Shown here piece by piece: positions 1 to 7,126 of a DNA stretch of 64,000 nucleotides. The notes under the pieces were generated by a model, which was not told the DNA's origin, made no database searches, and was given only the letters and a program-made list of their open reading frames with translations. The translations under genes and the position numbers were made by a program. This stretch comes from Oscillospiraceae bacterium (GTDB lineage Bacteria > Bacillota > Clostridia > Oscillospirales > Ruminococcaceae): assembly GCA_028692035.1 (NCBI GenBank), contig JAQUYD010000009.1, forward strand, positions 23,371 through 87,370. Reading direction: 5' to 3'. Position 1 is the first letter of the stretch, and each line of letters starts with the position of its first letter.

Positions 1-4
1 TCAT
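1..4 (-). CDS. Start codon of a gene that leaves the window
   Basis: On the minus strand an ATG (bases 4-2) is preceded, eight bases away, by a strong Shine-Dalgarno sequence AGGAGGG (bases 13-19). Only the start codon and one further base lie in the window, so the product cannot be named. The gene lies downstream of the small XRE gene but is separated from it by a hairpin terminator, so it probably has its own promoter within bases 20-73. Confidence 0.4.
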
Positions 5-73
5 GTTGTTTCCCTCCTGATCTTCTATGGCTTTTGCCGCGCTTCACGCATACATAGGCCGAATACATAAAAT

Positions 74-98
74 AAAAACCAGCCACAGGCTGGTTTTT
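74..98 (-). terminator. Intrinsic terminator of the small XRE gene
   Basis: A perfect 11-bp stem (AAAAACCAGCC / GGCTGGTTTTT) with a 3-nt loop overlaps the stop codon of the XRE gene on the minus strand. A-T tracts on both sides mean it could work in both directions. Confidence 0.85.
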
Positions 99-324
99 AT
101 TTTTCCTTCAGTTTTCTCTTTTCCGTAATCAAGCCGGCGATGTAGTCCAATGAAACATTGTAAAATTTTGCCAAAGCTACCAAATGCCGCAACGGGATTT
201 CATTTTGGCCATTTTCATAACGGGAATAGACCTGCTGGGTCGTTTTCAGCAAGCTCGCAATCTGTACCTGCCGCAAATCATGATCTTCACGCAGATCTCT
301 GATAATTTCGTAATATGGTTTCAT
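97..324 (-). CDS. Small XRE-family helix-turn-helix regulator
   Basis: This 75-residue protein is essentially a single Cro/CI-type HTH domain. Residues 5-60 hold the five-helix pattern, with the recognition segment QQVYSRYENGQNEIP and the typical ending LVALAKFYNVSLDYIAGL. The start is set by GGGGGA eight bases upstream of the ATG. A -10 TATAAT lies just upstream (minus strand, bases 346-351), followed further upstream by two palindromes, so the gene is probably repressed by itself or by the neighbouring XRE protein. No effector domain is present. It could be an autonomous transcription factor or the antitoxin-like half of a pair; no toxin is visible beside it. Confidence 0.85.
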   Translation of the reverse strand: MKPYYEIIRDLREDHDLRQVQIASLLKTTQQVYSRYENGQNEIPLRHLVALAKFYNVSLDYIAGLITEKRKLKEK

Positions 325-345
325 ACGAATCCCCCAAGCTGGGCC

Positions 346-414
346 ATTATACTCTCAAAATCATTCTAGACTACACTAAATATGATGTATTGACATTACG
401 CCAAATATGGTGTA
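346..414 (-). promoter_or_regulatory. Promoter with two 18-bp palindromic operators
   Basis: Two related palindromes of the form TACnnnA-AATA-TnnTGTA lie at 372-389 (TACACTAAATATGATGTA) and 397-414 (TACGCCAAATATGGTGTA). Their centres are 25 bp apart, which places them near the same face of the helix. The minus-strand -10 TATAAT is at 346-351. The arrangement is typical of operators bound cooperatively by small HTH dimers. The likely ligand is one of the two flanking XRE proteins; this is inferred from position. Confidence 0.65.
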
Positions 415-416
415 TC

Positions 417-755
417 CTATTTTTGGTTAGGATCCTTTCCGCAATTTTTTACAAAAATCTTCAAAATAATTTCTACATCCTGTAGCTGCCGTTGGTTAAG
501 CCCCTGCAATATATCCCCAATGCTGTCCTCCCCCGCGCGTGAAAGGTTTGGAAGCAGAATGTAGTTGGGGCTCACCTCTAAAATGTCGCAAAGCGAAAGC
601 AGCGTTTGGATTGATAATCCCGCGTTGCCACACTCAATTTGACTGAGAAACTTTTCTCCGATGTTCGCTTTTGCCGAGACATAATCTTGCGTATAACGCT
701 TCGCTTTTCTCGCTGTCTTGATCCGCTGTCCGATCAGCCAGGTATCATACACCAT
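417..755 (-). CDS. XRE-family transcriptional regulator
   Basis: The 112-residue protein has an N-terminal Cro/CI HTH (about residues 8-70), with the segments YTQDYVSAKANIGEKFLSQI and LSIQTLLSLCDILEVSPNYI, and a C-terminal part of about 40 residues that is leucine/glutamine-rich and may serve dimerisation. It resembles the short regulators common in Clostridia with an unusual Cys-Gly at the recognition turn. The palindrome CTACT-N5-AGTAG (767-781) lies between its start and a divergent promoter, so autoregulation is plausible. Function and target are unknown beyond DNA binding. Confidence 0.85.
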   Translation of the reverse strand: MVYDTWLIGQRIKTARKAKRYTQDYVSAKANIGEKFLSQIECGNAGLSIQTLLSLCDILEVSPNYILLPNLSRAGEDSIGDILQGLNQRQLQDVEIILKIFVKNCGKDPNQK

Positions 756-766
756 AAATCAGCCCC

Positions 767-781
767 CTACTTATAGAGTAG
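767..781. promoter_or_regulatory. Short palindrome upstream of the XRE gene
   Basis: CTACT and AGTAG flank 5 bp directly upstream of the start of the 112-residue XRE regulator. On the minus strand the central bases read CTATAAG, which may be a -10 element, so the palindrome would cover the promoter. Candidate autoregulatory operator. Confidence 0.4.
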
Positions 782-834
782 TGATTTCATCTGGAAAAAA
801 AACTATATAAAAATTGGAAAGTATTTCTTACAAC

Positions 835-863
835 TTGATTTCTTGACAGCTTTTCTCTATAAT
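835..863 (+). promoter_or_regulatory. Sigma-A type promoter
   Basis: TTGATT (835-840) and TATAAT (858-863) are separated by 17 bp. The promoter is well placed for the small ORF beginning at 905. Confidence 0.7.
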
Positions 864-904
864 GAAATAGATCCGTAGTATATTGTCGAACAAAGTGAGG
901 ATAT

Positions 905-1132
905 ATGGACATCTACAATTATTTTTCCGCAAAATTAAATTGTTATGAATCCGATCTCCGCACCAATCCAGAACTCCGCTGGATCCCGGCGATGATTCTC
1001 AGCGTTCCAGAGGAAGCATTCTCGTTGGAAAGTTGGGACGCCTTTTTGTCGTACGTTTTTTCCACCCCTCTCCACTTTTCCAGTGTCGACGCGGCAAAAG
1101 CGTATCTAATCGAAAAGAAAGCGGACTGTTAA
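905..1132 (+). CDS. Small hypothetical protein
   Basis: A 75-residue product with no recognised family. It is acidic and aromatic-rich (MDIYNYFSAKLN at the N-terminus, two Trp, several Phe/Tyr), with no signal peptide or membrane segment. The gene looks real: consensus promoter at 835-863, purine-rich GTGAGGA just ahead of the ATG, and a strong terminator 42 bp after the stop. It is transcribed divergently from the XRE regulator, so a regulatory or target relationship with that protein is possible but unproven. Confidence 0.6.
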   Translation: MDIYNYFSAKLNCYESDLRTNPELRWIPAMILSVPEEAFSLESWDAFLSYVFSTPLHFSSVDAAKAYLIEKKADC

Positions 1133-1173
1133 TCGCATTCGTTTGTTTTCCCCTCGCAGGGTTGAACAATCAA

Positions 1174-1203
1174 AAAAAGAGCTGGTTTCTTCCAGCTCTT
1201 TTT
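1174..1203 (+). terminator. Intrinsic terminator
   Basis: A 12-bp stem (AAAAAGAGCTGG / CCAGCTCTTTTT) with the loop TTTCTT, running into a T-rich tract. It ends the short transcript of the 75-residue ORF. The remaining bases 1204-1391 hold a possible -10 TATACT near 1250 but no clear -35. Confidence 0.9.
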
Positions 1204-1391
1204 ATTTTGCCATTTTTCGCCTGATTCTTCCCTTTTTCGTCAAAAAAAGATATACTGGTTCTATAGACTCATTTTTCCATCTCTCTTTTTGGAATACCTA
1301 AAAATTTCTTCCGATACTCCGGCCATTTTTGCACATACTATTTCCGAAATCGCATTGCTGATTTCACAATAACCATTCACGGAGGTTTATT

Positions 1392-2327
1392 ATGAAAGCA
1401 AAAAAAGCTCTCGCCCTGGTCTGTACCTTGGCGATCCTCCTTGCCTTGAGCGGCTGTACACCTAGCGGAAGTTCCTCTTCCAGCCGTTCCAGCAGCCCCG
1501 CTGCCAGCCAAAGCTCGGCCAAACCCTCTTCCTCCGCCGCATCCTCCCTACCGGATGAAGACAGCAGCATTTCTGACGGCCTGGACAGCAGCTTGGACGA
1601 ATCCGACTCCCCGACCATGCGCACCGATTTCACCGAAATCGGTGCGTTGAGCGGGGAAGCCCTGGGCTGGGGGCCCGGCGGCCCGGTGGACAACGAAAAC
1701 CGCTCTCAGGGTGCCATTGCCTACCAGGAAAAGTATGGGAAATATGACGCTTATTTTATCGCACCTTCCTCTGAAAACATTTACCTTACCTTTGATGAGG
1801 GGTATGAAAACGGCTATACAGCGGACATTCTGGATACGTTAAAAGAAAAGGGCGTCCACGCGGTCTTTTTTGTCACAATGCCCTATGCCAAGGAGCAGCC
1901 TGAATTGGTTCGGCGGATGATTGACGAAGGCCACATTGTCGGAAACCACAGTAACAAGCATATCGCCTACCCTTCTCTCTCCCTGGAAGAAGCCAAAGAA
2001 GATCTGATGAGCCTGCATCAGTATATGCTAGATACTTATCAATATGAGATGTCTCTTTTCCGTTTTCCGGAGGGGAATTTTTCTGAGCAGACGCTGGCGC
2101 TGCTCCAAAGCTGCGGCTACAAAACATTGTTCTGGAGTTTTGCCTACAAGGACTGGTATGTCGATGACCAGCCGAATCCGGATCAGGCCCTGGCCTCTAT
2201 GTTAAAGAAGGCCCACCCCGGCGCGATTTATCTCCTGCATGCTGTCTCTTCCACCAACGCGCAGGTTTTAGGCGATTTTATTGATGGAATGCGGGAAGCA
2301 GGATTTGTTTTTTCCGACTTTAAATGA
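1392..2327 (+). CDS. pdaA: PdaA-type polysaccharide (peptidoglycan) deacetylase lipoprotein
   Basis: A 311-residue exported lipoprotein: signal peptide with lipobox LSGC (Cys22), a Ser-rich linker to about residue 75, and an NodB-fold deacetylase domain from about 120 to 305. The metal and catalytic motifs are visible: TFDEGYENG (Asp135) and NHSNKH (His186, His190). The FDxGYENGYT signature and the C-terminal KKAHPGAIYLLHAVS match Bacillus subtilis PdaA, which de-N-acetylates muramic acid residues to make muramic delta-lactam in the spore cortex. The position after Asp135 is Glu where B. subtilis has Asn. The B. subtilis enzyme is not a lipoprotein with a Ser-rich tether, so the substrate here could be another peptidoglycan or glycan. 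GGAGG precedes the ATG. Confidence 0.85.
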   Translation: MKAKKALALVCTLAILLALSGCTPSGSSSSSRSSSPAASQSSAKPSSSAASSLPDEDSSISDGLDSSLDESDSPTMRTDFTEIGALSGEALGWGPGGPVDNENRSQGAIAYQEKYGKYDAYFIAPSSENIYLTFDEGYENGYTADILDTLKEKGVHAVFFVTMPYAKEQPELVRRMIDEGHIVGNHSNKHIAYPSLSLEEAKEDLMSLHQYMLDTYQYEMSLFRFPEGNFSEQTLALLQSCGYKTLFWSFAYKDWYVDDQPNPDQALASMLKKAHPGAIYLLHAVSSTNAQVLGDFIDGMREAGFVFSDFK

Positions 2328-2367
2328 TCCTAATTTTCTTTTGAATTGGGCGAAGTGCTATGTAACA

Positions 2368-2387
2368 AACCCCGCATAGGCGGGGTT
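2368..2387 (+). terminator. Hairpin after pdaA, weak terminator
   Basis: AACCCCGC / GCGGGGTT form an 8-bp GC-rich stem with a 4-nt loop 40 bp after pdaA. There is no strong T-run, so it may be a partial terminator or RNA stabiliser, and the small gene at 2431 could be reached by read-through. Confidence 0.5.
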
Positions 2388-2430
2388 AACTGCATAGGTG
2401 TTGAAATTTCTTGGCGAAGGAGTATTACAT

Positions 2431-2775
2431 ATGAACTGGATGAATTGGGTCTGGATCGGAAGCGGTCTGCTGGGCAGCTTGGTCGTCGGTTTGGTCATCG
2501 GGCGGATCGTTGCGGGGATCAAATACCCCAACCCGGACAAACCCCATATTTTCACCCCAAAGCAGTCTGTCATCATCCTGATCGGCGTTTTGGTGGCGGT
2601 GGCGCTGATTGCGTTTGCCATTTTGTATCAGCCTAAGCCGAAAACCGATGATTCCCTGTCCCCGGGTATGGATGACATGATGGATCCTGATGGCGGCGCG
2701 GCGGACGGCGACCTTCTGAACGATGATGCGCTGCCCGAGGGCGACGGAAATATGGCAGTCGTTCCCGCGGCCTAA
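2431..2775 (+). CDS. Small two-span membrane protein with acidic tail
   Basis: The start at 2431 is chosen because AAGGAG lies eight to ten bases upstream; an in-frame GTG at 2398 lacks a ribosome binding site. The 114-residue product has two hydrophobic segments (about residues 6-29 and 43-65) joined by a short basic, Pro-rich loop, then an Asp/Glu/Met-rich tail from about 70 with repeated DD and MD pairs. No family is recognised. The tail could bind cations or a basic partner. It follows pdaA by about 100 bp and may be partly cotranscribed. Confidence 0.6.
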   Translation: MNWMNWVWIGSGLLGSLVVGLVIGRIVAGIKYPNPDKPHIFTPKQSVIILIGVLVAVALIAFAILYQPKPKTDDSLSPGMDDMMDPDGGAADGDLLNDDALPEGDGNMAVVPAA

Positions 2776-2816
2776 CCCCAAAGGCAGTATTTCACTGTTT
2801 TTTTGTCAGAATTTTC

Positions 2817-2844
2817 TTGACTGTCCCTTGATCAATGTTATACT
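2817..2844 (+). promoter_or_regulatory. Sigma-A type promoter with extended -10
   Basis: TTGACT (2817-2822), a 16-bp spacer and TGTTATACT, in which TATACT (2839-2844) is preceded by TGn. It drives the lipoprotein gene at 2911. Confidence 0.75.
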
Positions 2845-2910
2845 AATATAGGCGTTATTGGAATTTGCCAAACGTCTATATTTTTTTGTGCGAAAGAGAG
2901 GAAGCGTATT

Positions 2911-3486
2911 ATGAAAAAAAAGATTTCTTTGTTGCTTTTGGCATCCCTACTTTTGACGGCCCTTCTCAGCGGTTGCGGCCAGTCCCCGGTCACCGTCTCT
3001 GCACCGGAATGGGAGACCGTCTCCGGCACAGCCAGTGTATTCTCCTATGAAGTCCCTGCCGATTGGACGACAACCGAAGACGTAACTGGTCAAGGCAGTG
3101 TTATTTACATTCCCAAAAACGCGGACGTAAATACGGGTACTTCAAATGTAAACATCCTGGTGCAGGACGCCTCTGGTCAGAAAGCCGCCAACATGAAAGA
3201 TATGAAAGCCGCGCTGGAATCCAACTTGAAAGAGCAGTTGATTTCCAATGGGTTTGAGTCGGTCGAAAATCTGAAGGTAGAAGAACTGGCAGCGCCGATC
3301 GGCGATCTGTGTGTTGTTTCTTATGAAACCTATCTCAGCGGCATGAAATTTACCCAGGTTCAGTATTATCCGCTGATTGACGATTATATTGTCGTGATCA
3401 CCTCTACCAACATTGGCGACACAGTGGAACCCTCGGCCGAAGAAGTTGCCGAATATCTTGCTCTGACCTTGAAAAAGGCGGAATAA
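2911..3486 (+). CDS. Lipoprotein of unknown function
   Basis: A 191-residue protein with a lipoprotein signal peptide (lipobox LLSGC, Cys at about 22). The mature part alternates short beta strands and ends with an amphipathic helix (about 165-190). The pattern of a substrate-like central sheet, with FSYEVPADWTTTE near the start and YYPLIDDYIVVITSTN near the end, recalls PsbP/LpqN/DUF1795-type secreted folds, but similarity is only by eye. It is a single-gene transcript with its own promoter (2817-2844) and a very strong terminator (3533-3580). Probably attached to the outer face of the membrane. Confidence 0.75.
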   Translation: MKKKISLLLLASLLLTALLSGCGQSPVTVSAPEWETVSGTASVFSYEVPADWTTTEDVTGQGSVIYIPKNADVNTGTSNVNILVQDASGQKAANMKDMKAALESNLKEQLISNGFESVENLKVEELAAPIGDLCVVSYETYLSGMKFTQVQYYPLIDDYIVVITSTNIGDTVEPSAEEVAEYLALTLKKAE

Positions 3487-3532
3487 GGTTTTTTAACCAA
3501 AAATCTCATTCACTGAAAACTAGATGTCCGTA

Positions 3533-3580
3533 AAACAGAAAATGCTGCGAATGATGGATCATTCGCAGCATTTTCTGTTT
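3533..3580 (+). terminator. Very long terminator, 23-bp perfect inverted repeat
   Basis: Bases 3533-3555 and 3558-3580 are exact reverse complements separated by GG, and the right arm merges into a T-rich tract. It separates the lipoprotein gene from the DUF2284 gene. A perfect repeat of this length is longer than the other terminators in the window. Confidence 0.85.
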
Positions 3581-3649
3581 TGTTTTATATGTGATATACT
3601 GACATAGAGATCAAGCCAATAAACCAGAAGTTGTAGAGGAGAACACAGT

Positions 3650-4141
3650 ATGCAGAAATATTTTGATATGATCAGAGCAGGAGGTGCAGACCTCGCAATA
3701 AAAATTGATGCCAAAACAATCAGTACAGCCGCTTGGACAGTATATCGTTGCCGGTTCGGCTGCGATACCTATGGGAAAAGCCATTGCTGCCCACCGAACG
3801 CTCCAACGTGGAAAGAAACGCAGGAAATGATAAACTGCTTTGCGTACGGCATTCTATTCAGATGCCACGAAATGAGCATTGTAACACCGCTGGCTGTGAA
3901 AGTTGCACGGGAATTATTTCTTGATGATTATTACAAGGTCGTCGCTTTTGGAAGCGGACCGTGTAAAAAATGTCAGAAATGCAATCCTGAACATTGCAAT
4001 TTCCCAGAAAAGGCCGTGCCTGCAATGGAAGCCTGCGGAATTGATGTGTTCGCTACGGTGCGAAATAACAACATTGAAATACATACCCTTCGGGAAAAAG
4101 GCGAAATCCAAAATCATTTTGGACTTATTCTTGTTGAGTGA
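3650..4141 (+). CDS. DUF2284 cysteine-rich putative metal-binding protein
   Basis: The 163-residue protein has eight clustered cysteines in two groups: CRFGC...HCCPP at about 28-43 and CKKCQKC...HC near 104-114. This is the DUF2284 pattern, a family predicted to bind metal or an iron-sulfur cluster and often found in anaerobes. The reaction is unknown. The start has GAGGAG ten bases upstream. An extended -10 (TGATATACT, 3592-3600) lies in the T-rich tail of the preceding terminator. It sits just outside the integrative module that follows and could be host or accessory DNA. Confidence 0.8.
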   Translation: MQKYFDMIRAGGADLAIKIDAKTISTAAWTVYRCRFGCDTYGKSHCCPPNAPTWKETQEMINCFAYGILFRCHEMSIVTPLAVKVARELFLDDYYKVVAFGSGPCKKCQKCNPEHCNFPEKAVPAMEACGIDVFATVRNNNIEIHTLREKGEIQNHFGLILVE

Positions 4142-4294
4142 ACGATAAATCCCGATTGTAAAAGCACGATTTTATAGTCGGTTATCTACGCCCGTAGGGC
4201 TTTAATAAAATCCTCCGAAAACCTTGAAAACAAAGGATTTATCGCAATGTGTTCGCCTTATCCCTTTATACGATTTCACACGGTTTTATACCTT
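4142..4294. other. Non-coding junction between DUF2284 and the integrative module
   Basis: No gene is seen. The stretch 4208-4240 (CCTCCGAAAACCTTG...) resembles, in inverted orientation, a segment at about 7203-7233 beyond the integrase. This is possible remnant end sequence of a mobile element. Confidence 0.3.
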
Positions 4295-4365
4295 CCTTGC
4301 CACCTCATAAGGGAAAAAGCAAGGGCAAGAAAATCTGATAACAAGCTATAACAGCGTGTGGCAAT
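4295..4365. repeat. Left copy of an imperfect repeat flanking the integrase module
   Basis: Contains CCTTGC-N3-CTCATAAGGG-N5-GCAAGG followed by AT-rich sequence and ACAGCG. A copy of similar order lies right after the integrase stop (7127-7200). Both have CTCATAAGGG between complementary CCTTG and CAAGG arms. Candidate left attachment region or the relic of an older integrase 3' end. Confidence 0.4.
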
Positions 4366-4414
4366 CGGGAAGCTGTGACATATGTGCGAATATATTTTAC
4401 TGGAGGATTTCAAA

Positions 4415-4456
4415 ATGGACAAGTACATCTTTGATAACAATAACGGGCTTTGGTAA
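4415..4456 (+). pseudogene. Truncated tnpV-like transposon ORF (13 codons)
   Basis: A good ribosome binding site (GGAGG, eight bases away) leads into an ATG and 13 codons reading MDKYIFDNNNGLW, then TAA. From memory this is the N-terminus of TnpV, a small protein encoded by Clostridial conjugative transposons, normally about 100 or more residues and continuing with Tyr after the Trp. The frame is cut exactly at the Tyr codon position. The fragment marks this as decayed conjugative-transposon DNA. Confidence 0.45.
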
Positions 4457-4474
4457 AAGGGGTGTTCTCATTTT

Positions 4475-4629
4475 GCAACCGTTAAAACGGTTGCCGCTGT
4501 TTCGGCGGCAGCGGAACAGCGAAAAGTATCAAGGCGGAAATGGAAGTGCTGCATTGATACTTGGCTCCCCGCAGGGGCGAAATACCCTGAGTACAAATCG
4601 AAGATTTGTGCGAGGGGTGTATTTCGCTC
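4475..4629. other. Cluster of nested hairpins in transposon-derived DNA
   Basis: Four inverted repeats follow one another: GCAACCGTT/AACGGTTGC (4475-4494), CCGCTG/CAGCGG (4494-4514), GTATCAA/TTGATAC (about 4527-4561), and a large nested stem at 4574-4629 whose outer arms read GCGAAATAC/GTATTTCGC and inner arms ACAAATC/GATTTGT. No protein-coding frame is convincing. The density of structure suggests a regulatory RNA, a transfer or processing region, or a terminator set of the former element. Confidence 0.45.
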
Positions 4630-4655
4630 TCAAACGCCGAGGGCTTGAGAGACGG

Positions 4656-4871
4656 TCATTCTACCTTGCGGACATCACCCTGACTAAGTAGGTTTCTGCC
4701 CTGATTGACCGTCATAAAATGCTCCAGCGTGTCCCTGCGGATGATTGCCTTTCGCCCCACCTTGAGGACGGGCAGCTTGCCCCAGTCCACCAACTTTCGC
4801 ATCGTGTTCCTGCCGATACCCGTACATTCGGCTGCTTCTTCGATGGTTAAACCCATTTTGGCTGTGTTCAT
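4656..4871 (-). CDS. Excisionase-family small HTH protein
   Basis: A 71-residue product (start at 4871, with GGAGG eight bases upstream; an ATG two codons earlier lies too close to the ribosome site). The sequence LTIEEAAECTGIGRNTMRKLVDWGKLPVLKVGRKAIIRRDTLE is the MerR-like winged helix of Xis/excisionase proteins (helix_turn_helix_17), covering residues 8-55. In conjugative transposons such proteins direct the integrase toward excision. It is transcribed away from the integrase gene, from a consensus promoter facing the repressor gene, which suggests that the repressor controls it. Confidence 0.8.
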   Translation of the reverse strand: MNTAKMGLTIEEAAECTGIGRNTMRKLVDWGKLPVLKVGRKAIIRRDTLEHFMTVNQGRNLLSQGDVRKVE

Positions 4872-4900
4872 AATCATCTCCTCCTTTCAATATACTCATA

Positions 4901-5028
4901 TTGCAACTACATAACCATAAGTATACGCATTTTGCTATCTCTTGTCAACCTCTTTTGCAACCATTTAAGAATTATTTTTAATTATTATTGCAAAACTGGT
5001 TGCAAAATGAGTTTGTCTGTGCTATACT
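4901..5028. promoter_or_regulatory. Divergent promoters with repeated TTGCAA operators
   Basis: Minus strand, toward the excisionase gene: TTGACA (4948-4943), 17 bp, TATACT (4925-4920). Plus strand, toward the repressor gene: TTGCAA (5000-5005), 17 bp, TATACT (5023-5028). The hexamer TTGCAA occurs at 4901, 4955, 4988 and 5000, twice extended to TTGCAACC or its complement GGTTGCAA. The site at 5000 is the -35 of the repressor promoter. This is the layout of a CI/Cro-like switch, with the adjacent XRE protein as the likely ligand. Confidence 0.7.
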
Positions 5029-5051
5029 AATGCTCGTAGGAGGTGAATCAC

Positions 5052-5717
5052 TTGGAAAACGAAATTACATTCACCGCAAAACAGGTCGGTGAAAGAGTAA
5101 AGGAACGCCGCATAGAGTTGAATCTCACAATGCCGGAACTCGGCAGGCGTATCGGCGTCAACAAATCCACCATTCAAAGATATGAGGCGGACGGCGTTGA
5201 CCCAAAGCGCACAATGATTATCAACGGCCTTGCTGACGCTCTGCTGACTATCCCCGAATGGTTGGTAGGACTTACTGACGAAAAGGAATATAACACCCGT
5301 GCTCTTTGCCAGCAGGACATTGAGGAACACATCAAGAGGTATCTTGATACCGTGTCCTCCACGGTCAACGGAGAGCCGCACCAGCAGCTTCTCACGACAT
5401 TCCTTGGGAAGATGGTTGACCTGTACTCGGTGCTTTGTCACTACTTTGCCGACGCTATGGCGGAGGTTGACCGTGTGGCAGAGGACGAAGGACTGAAAGA
5501 GTCCCTAATGCGATACGCCATTGAATCGGGAGCAATCACCGAGAGAGTGTACCGCAAAGAAATGGAAGTTCCGATTGAGGATATGAAAAAGTTCTTGGAC
5601 GGGCTATTACATATCTACGATGAAGGGCGCACAGCAGTTAAGATGGGCGACCTCTTCGGGATAGTAACGGAAGCCGAAAAGAGGCTGTCCGAAAAAGACG
5701 ATTCCGTGGCACCTTGA
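5052..5717 (+). CDS. XRE-family repressor of the integrative module
   Basis: The start is taken as TTG at 5052, because the perfect AGGAGGTGA lies eight bases upstream; an in-frame GTG at 5043 overlaps that ribosome site. The 221-residue product has an N-terminal HTH (about residues 9-65: QVGERVKERR, MPELGRRIGVNKSTIQRYEADG) and a helical C-terminal half with no peptidase-type LexA/CI catalytic residues that I can find. Such repressors keep integrative elements silent. It is divergent from the excisionase gene and shares operators with it; the integrase gene follows on the same strand after a hairpin. Confidence 0.8.
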   Translation: MENEITFTAKQVGERVKERRIELNLTMPELGRRIGVNKSTIQRYEADGVDPKRTMIINGLADALLTIPEWLVGLTDEKEYNTRALCQQDIEEHIKRYLDTVSSTVNGEPHQQLLTTFLGKMVDLYSVLCHYFADAMAEVDRVAEDEGLKESLMRYAIESGAITERVYRKEMEVPIEDMKKFLDGLLHIYDEGRTAVKMGDLFGIVTEAEKRLSEKDDSVAP

Positions 5718-5728
5718 CAATTGAAAAA

Positions 5729-5748
5729 GCCGATTGAAAACAATCGGC
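5729..5748 (+). other. Hairpin between repressor and integrase genes
   Basis: GCCGATTG / CAATCGGC form an 8-bp stem with the loop AAAA. No T-run follows, so it probably attenuates or processes the transcript rather than ending it. The integrase gene starts 78 bp downstream. Confidence 0.5.
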
Positions 5749-5825
5749 ACAAGTGACACTATTTATTTAGCGCACATCATATGTCACAGTTCCGATTGCC
5801 ACGGATAAGAAAGGAGTTTTTATCT

Positions 5826-7121
5826 ATGGCAAAAGGTTCTGTAAGAAAGAAAGGCAAAAAGTGGTACTACCGCTTCTATACGGAGGACGCAAGCGGCAGA
5901 CAGGTACAGCGTGAATATGTGGGCACAGAGAGCAAATCCGAGACGGAAGCCTTGCTCCGAAAAGCGATGGAGGACTACGAGGCAAAGAAGTTCGTGGCAA
6001 AATCCGAAAACGCTACGGTAGGTATGCTGCTGGATATGTGGGTGGAGGAAGAATTAAAGGCAGGCACATTAAGCAATGGTACAGTGGGAAACTATCTGCA
6101 AGCGGTAGGAAGAATCAAGCAACACCCTATCGGACAGCGCAAGCTGAAAACTGTTACCTCTGAGCATTTGCAGCAGTTCTTCGACCTGCTGACATTCGGC
6201 GGCAGTATAGGCAGCTTCGTTTCCAAAGGCTACTCCAAAGACTATATCCATTCCTTTTCGGCGGTGTTGCAGCAGTCCTTCCGCTTCGCTGTATTCCCGA
6301 AGCAGATGATAACCTTCAATCCGATGCAGTATGTGGTGTTGAAGAAAAAGGCAGACAGCACAGACTTATTTGCGGGGGAAGATGCAGACGACGGGGACAC
6401 AAAAACGCTTAGTTCAGAACTGTACCGAAAACTGCTGGCGCAGCTGTCCAAAAGAAGCAAGGACGCAATTCTCCCTGTACAGATAGCATATTTTACAGGG
6501 CTTAGGATTGGAGAAGTCTGCGGCTTGACTTGGCAGGATATCAACCTGGACCAGCAGTATTTGACCGTCCGCAGGAGCATCCGCTACAACGGCGCAAGGC
6601 ATAAGACGGAAATCGGGCCGACAAAGAGGAAAAAGGTGCGTACCGTTGATTTCTGCGACACGCTGGCGGCAATTCTGAAAGCGGCGAAAGCCGAACAGCA
6701 CAAAAATCGCTTTCAGTACGGCGAACTGTATCATCGGAATTATTACAAGGAAGTCCAAGAGAGGAACAGAGTATTTTACGAATACTATCACTTGGACAAC
6801 ACAAGTGACATCCCCGATGATTACACAGAAATATCCTTCGTCTGCTTAAGGTCTGATGGCTCGTTGGAACTGCCGAGTACAGTTGAACTCGCTTGTAAGT
6901 CTGCAAGGAAGAAGCTGCCTGAGCTGGAGGGCTTTCACTTCCACACTCTCAGACACACCTACACGACGAATTTACTTACCAACGGAGCAGCGCCGAAGGA
7001 TGTGCAGGAACTTCTCGGACACTCCGATGTCAGTACCACAATGAATATCTACGCTCACGCTACAAGGGAAGCGAAGCGTACCTCCGCAAGATTGCTGGAC
7101 AAGGTTGTCGGCGGGGAATAA
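5826..7121 (+). CDS. Tyrosine recombinase (integrase) of Tn916/phage type
   Basis: The start at 5826 follows AAGGAG; an upstream in-frame ATG at 5781 lacks a ribosome site. The 431-residue enzyme has a basic N-terminal arm-binding part ([16 protein letters not shown]), a core-binding SAM-like domain (about 55-165) and a catalytic domain (about 200-425). The catalytic set is intact: Arg227 (GLRIGE), His373 and Arg376 (HTLRH), His399 (LGHSD) and Tyr409 (MNIYAHAT). It would cut and join attachment sites through a 3'-phosphotyrosine intermediate. The nearby excisionase and repressor make this a possibly still active module, although conjugation and cargo genes are absent. Confidence 0.9.
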   Translation: MAKGSVRKKGKKWYYRFYTEDASGRQVQREYVGTESKSETEALLRKAMEDYEAKKFVAKSENATVGMLLDMWVEEELKAGTLSNGTVGNYLQAVGRIKQHPIGQRKLKTVTSEHLQQFFDLLTFGGSIGSFVSKGYSKDYIHSFSAVLQQSFRFAVFPKQMITFNPMQYVVLKKKADSTDLFAGEDADDGDTKTLSSELYRKLLAQLSKRSKDAILPVQIAYFTGLRIGEVCGLTWQDINLDQQYLTVRRSIRYNGARHKTEIGPTKRKKVRTVDFCDTLAAILKAAKAEQHKNRFQYGELYHRNYYKEVQERNRVFYEYYHLDNTSDIPDDYTEISFVCLRSDGSLELPSTVELACKSARKKLPELEGFHFHTLRHTYTTNLLTNGAAPKDVQELLGHSDVSTTMNIYAHATREAKRTSARLLDKVVGGE

Positions 7122-7126
7122 AAAAG

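Noticed and set aside
4356..4691. 111-codon frame through the hairpin array
   Set aside because: It runs through nested inverted repeats, contains no recognisable domain and lacks a ribosome site. The 13-codon tnpV fragment has the better start.
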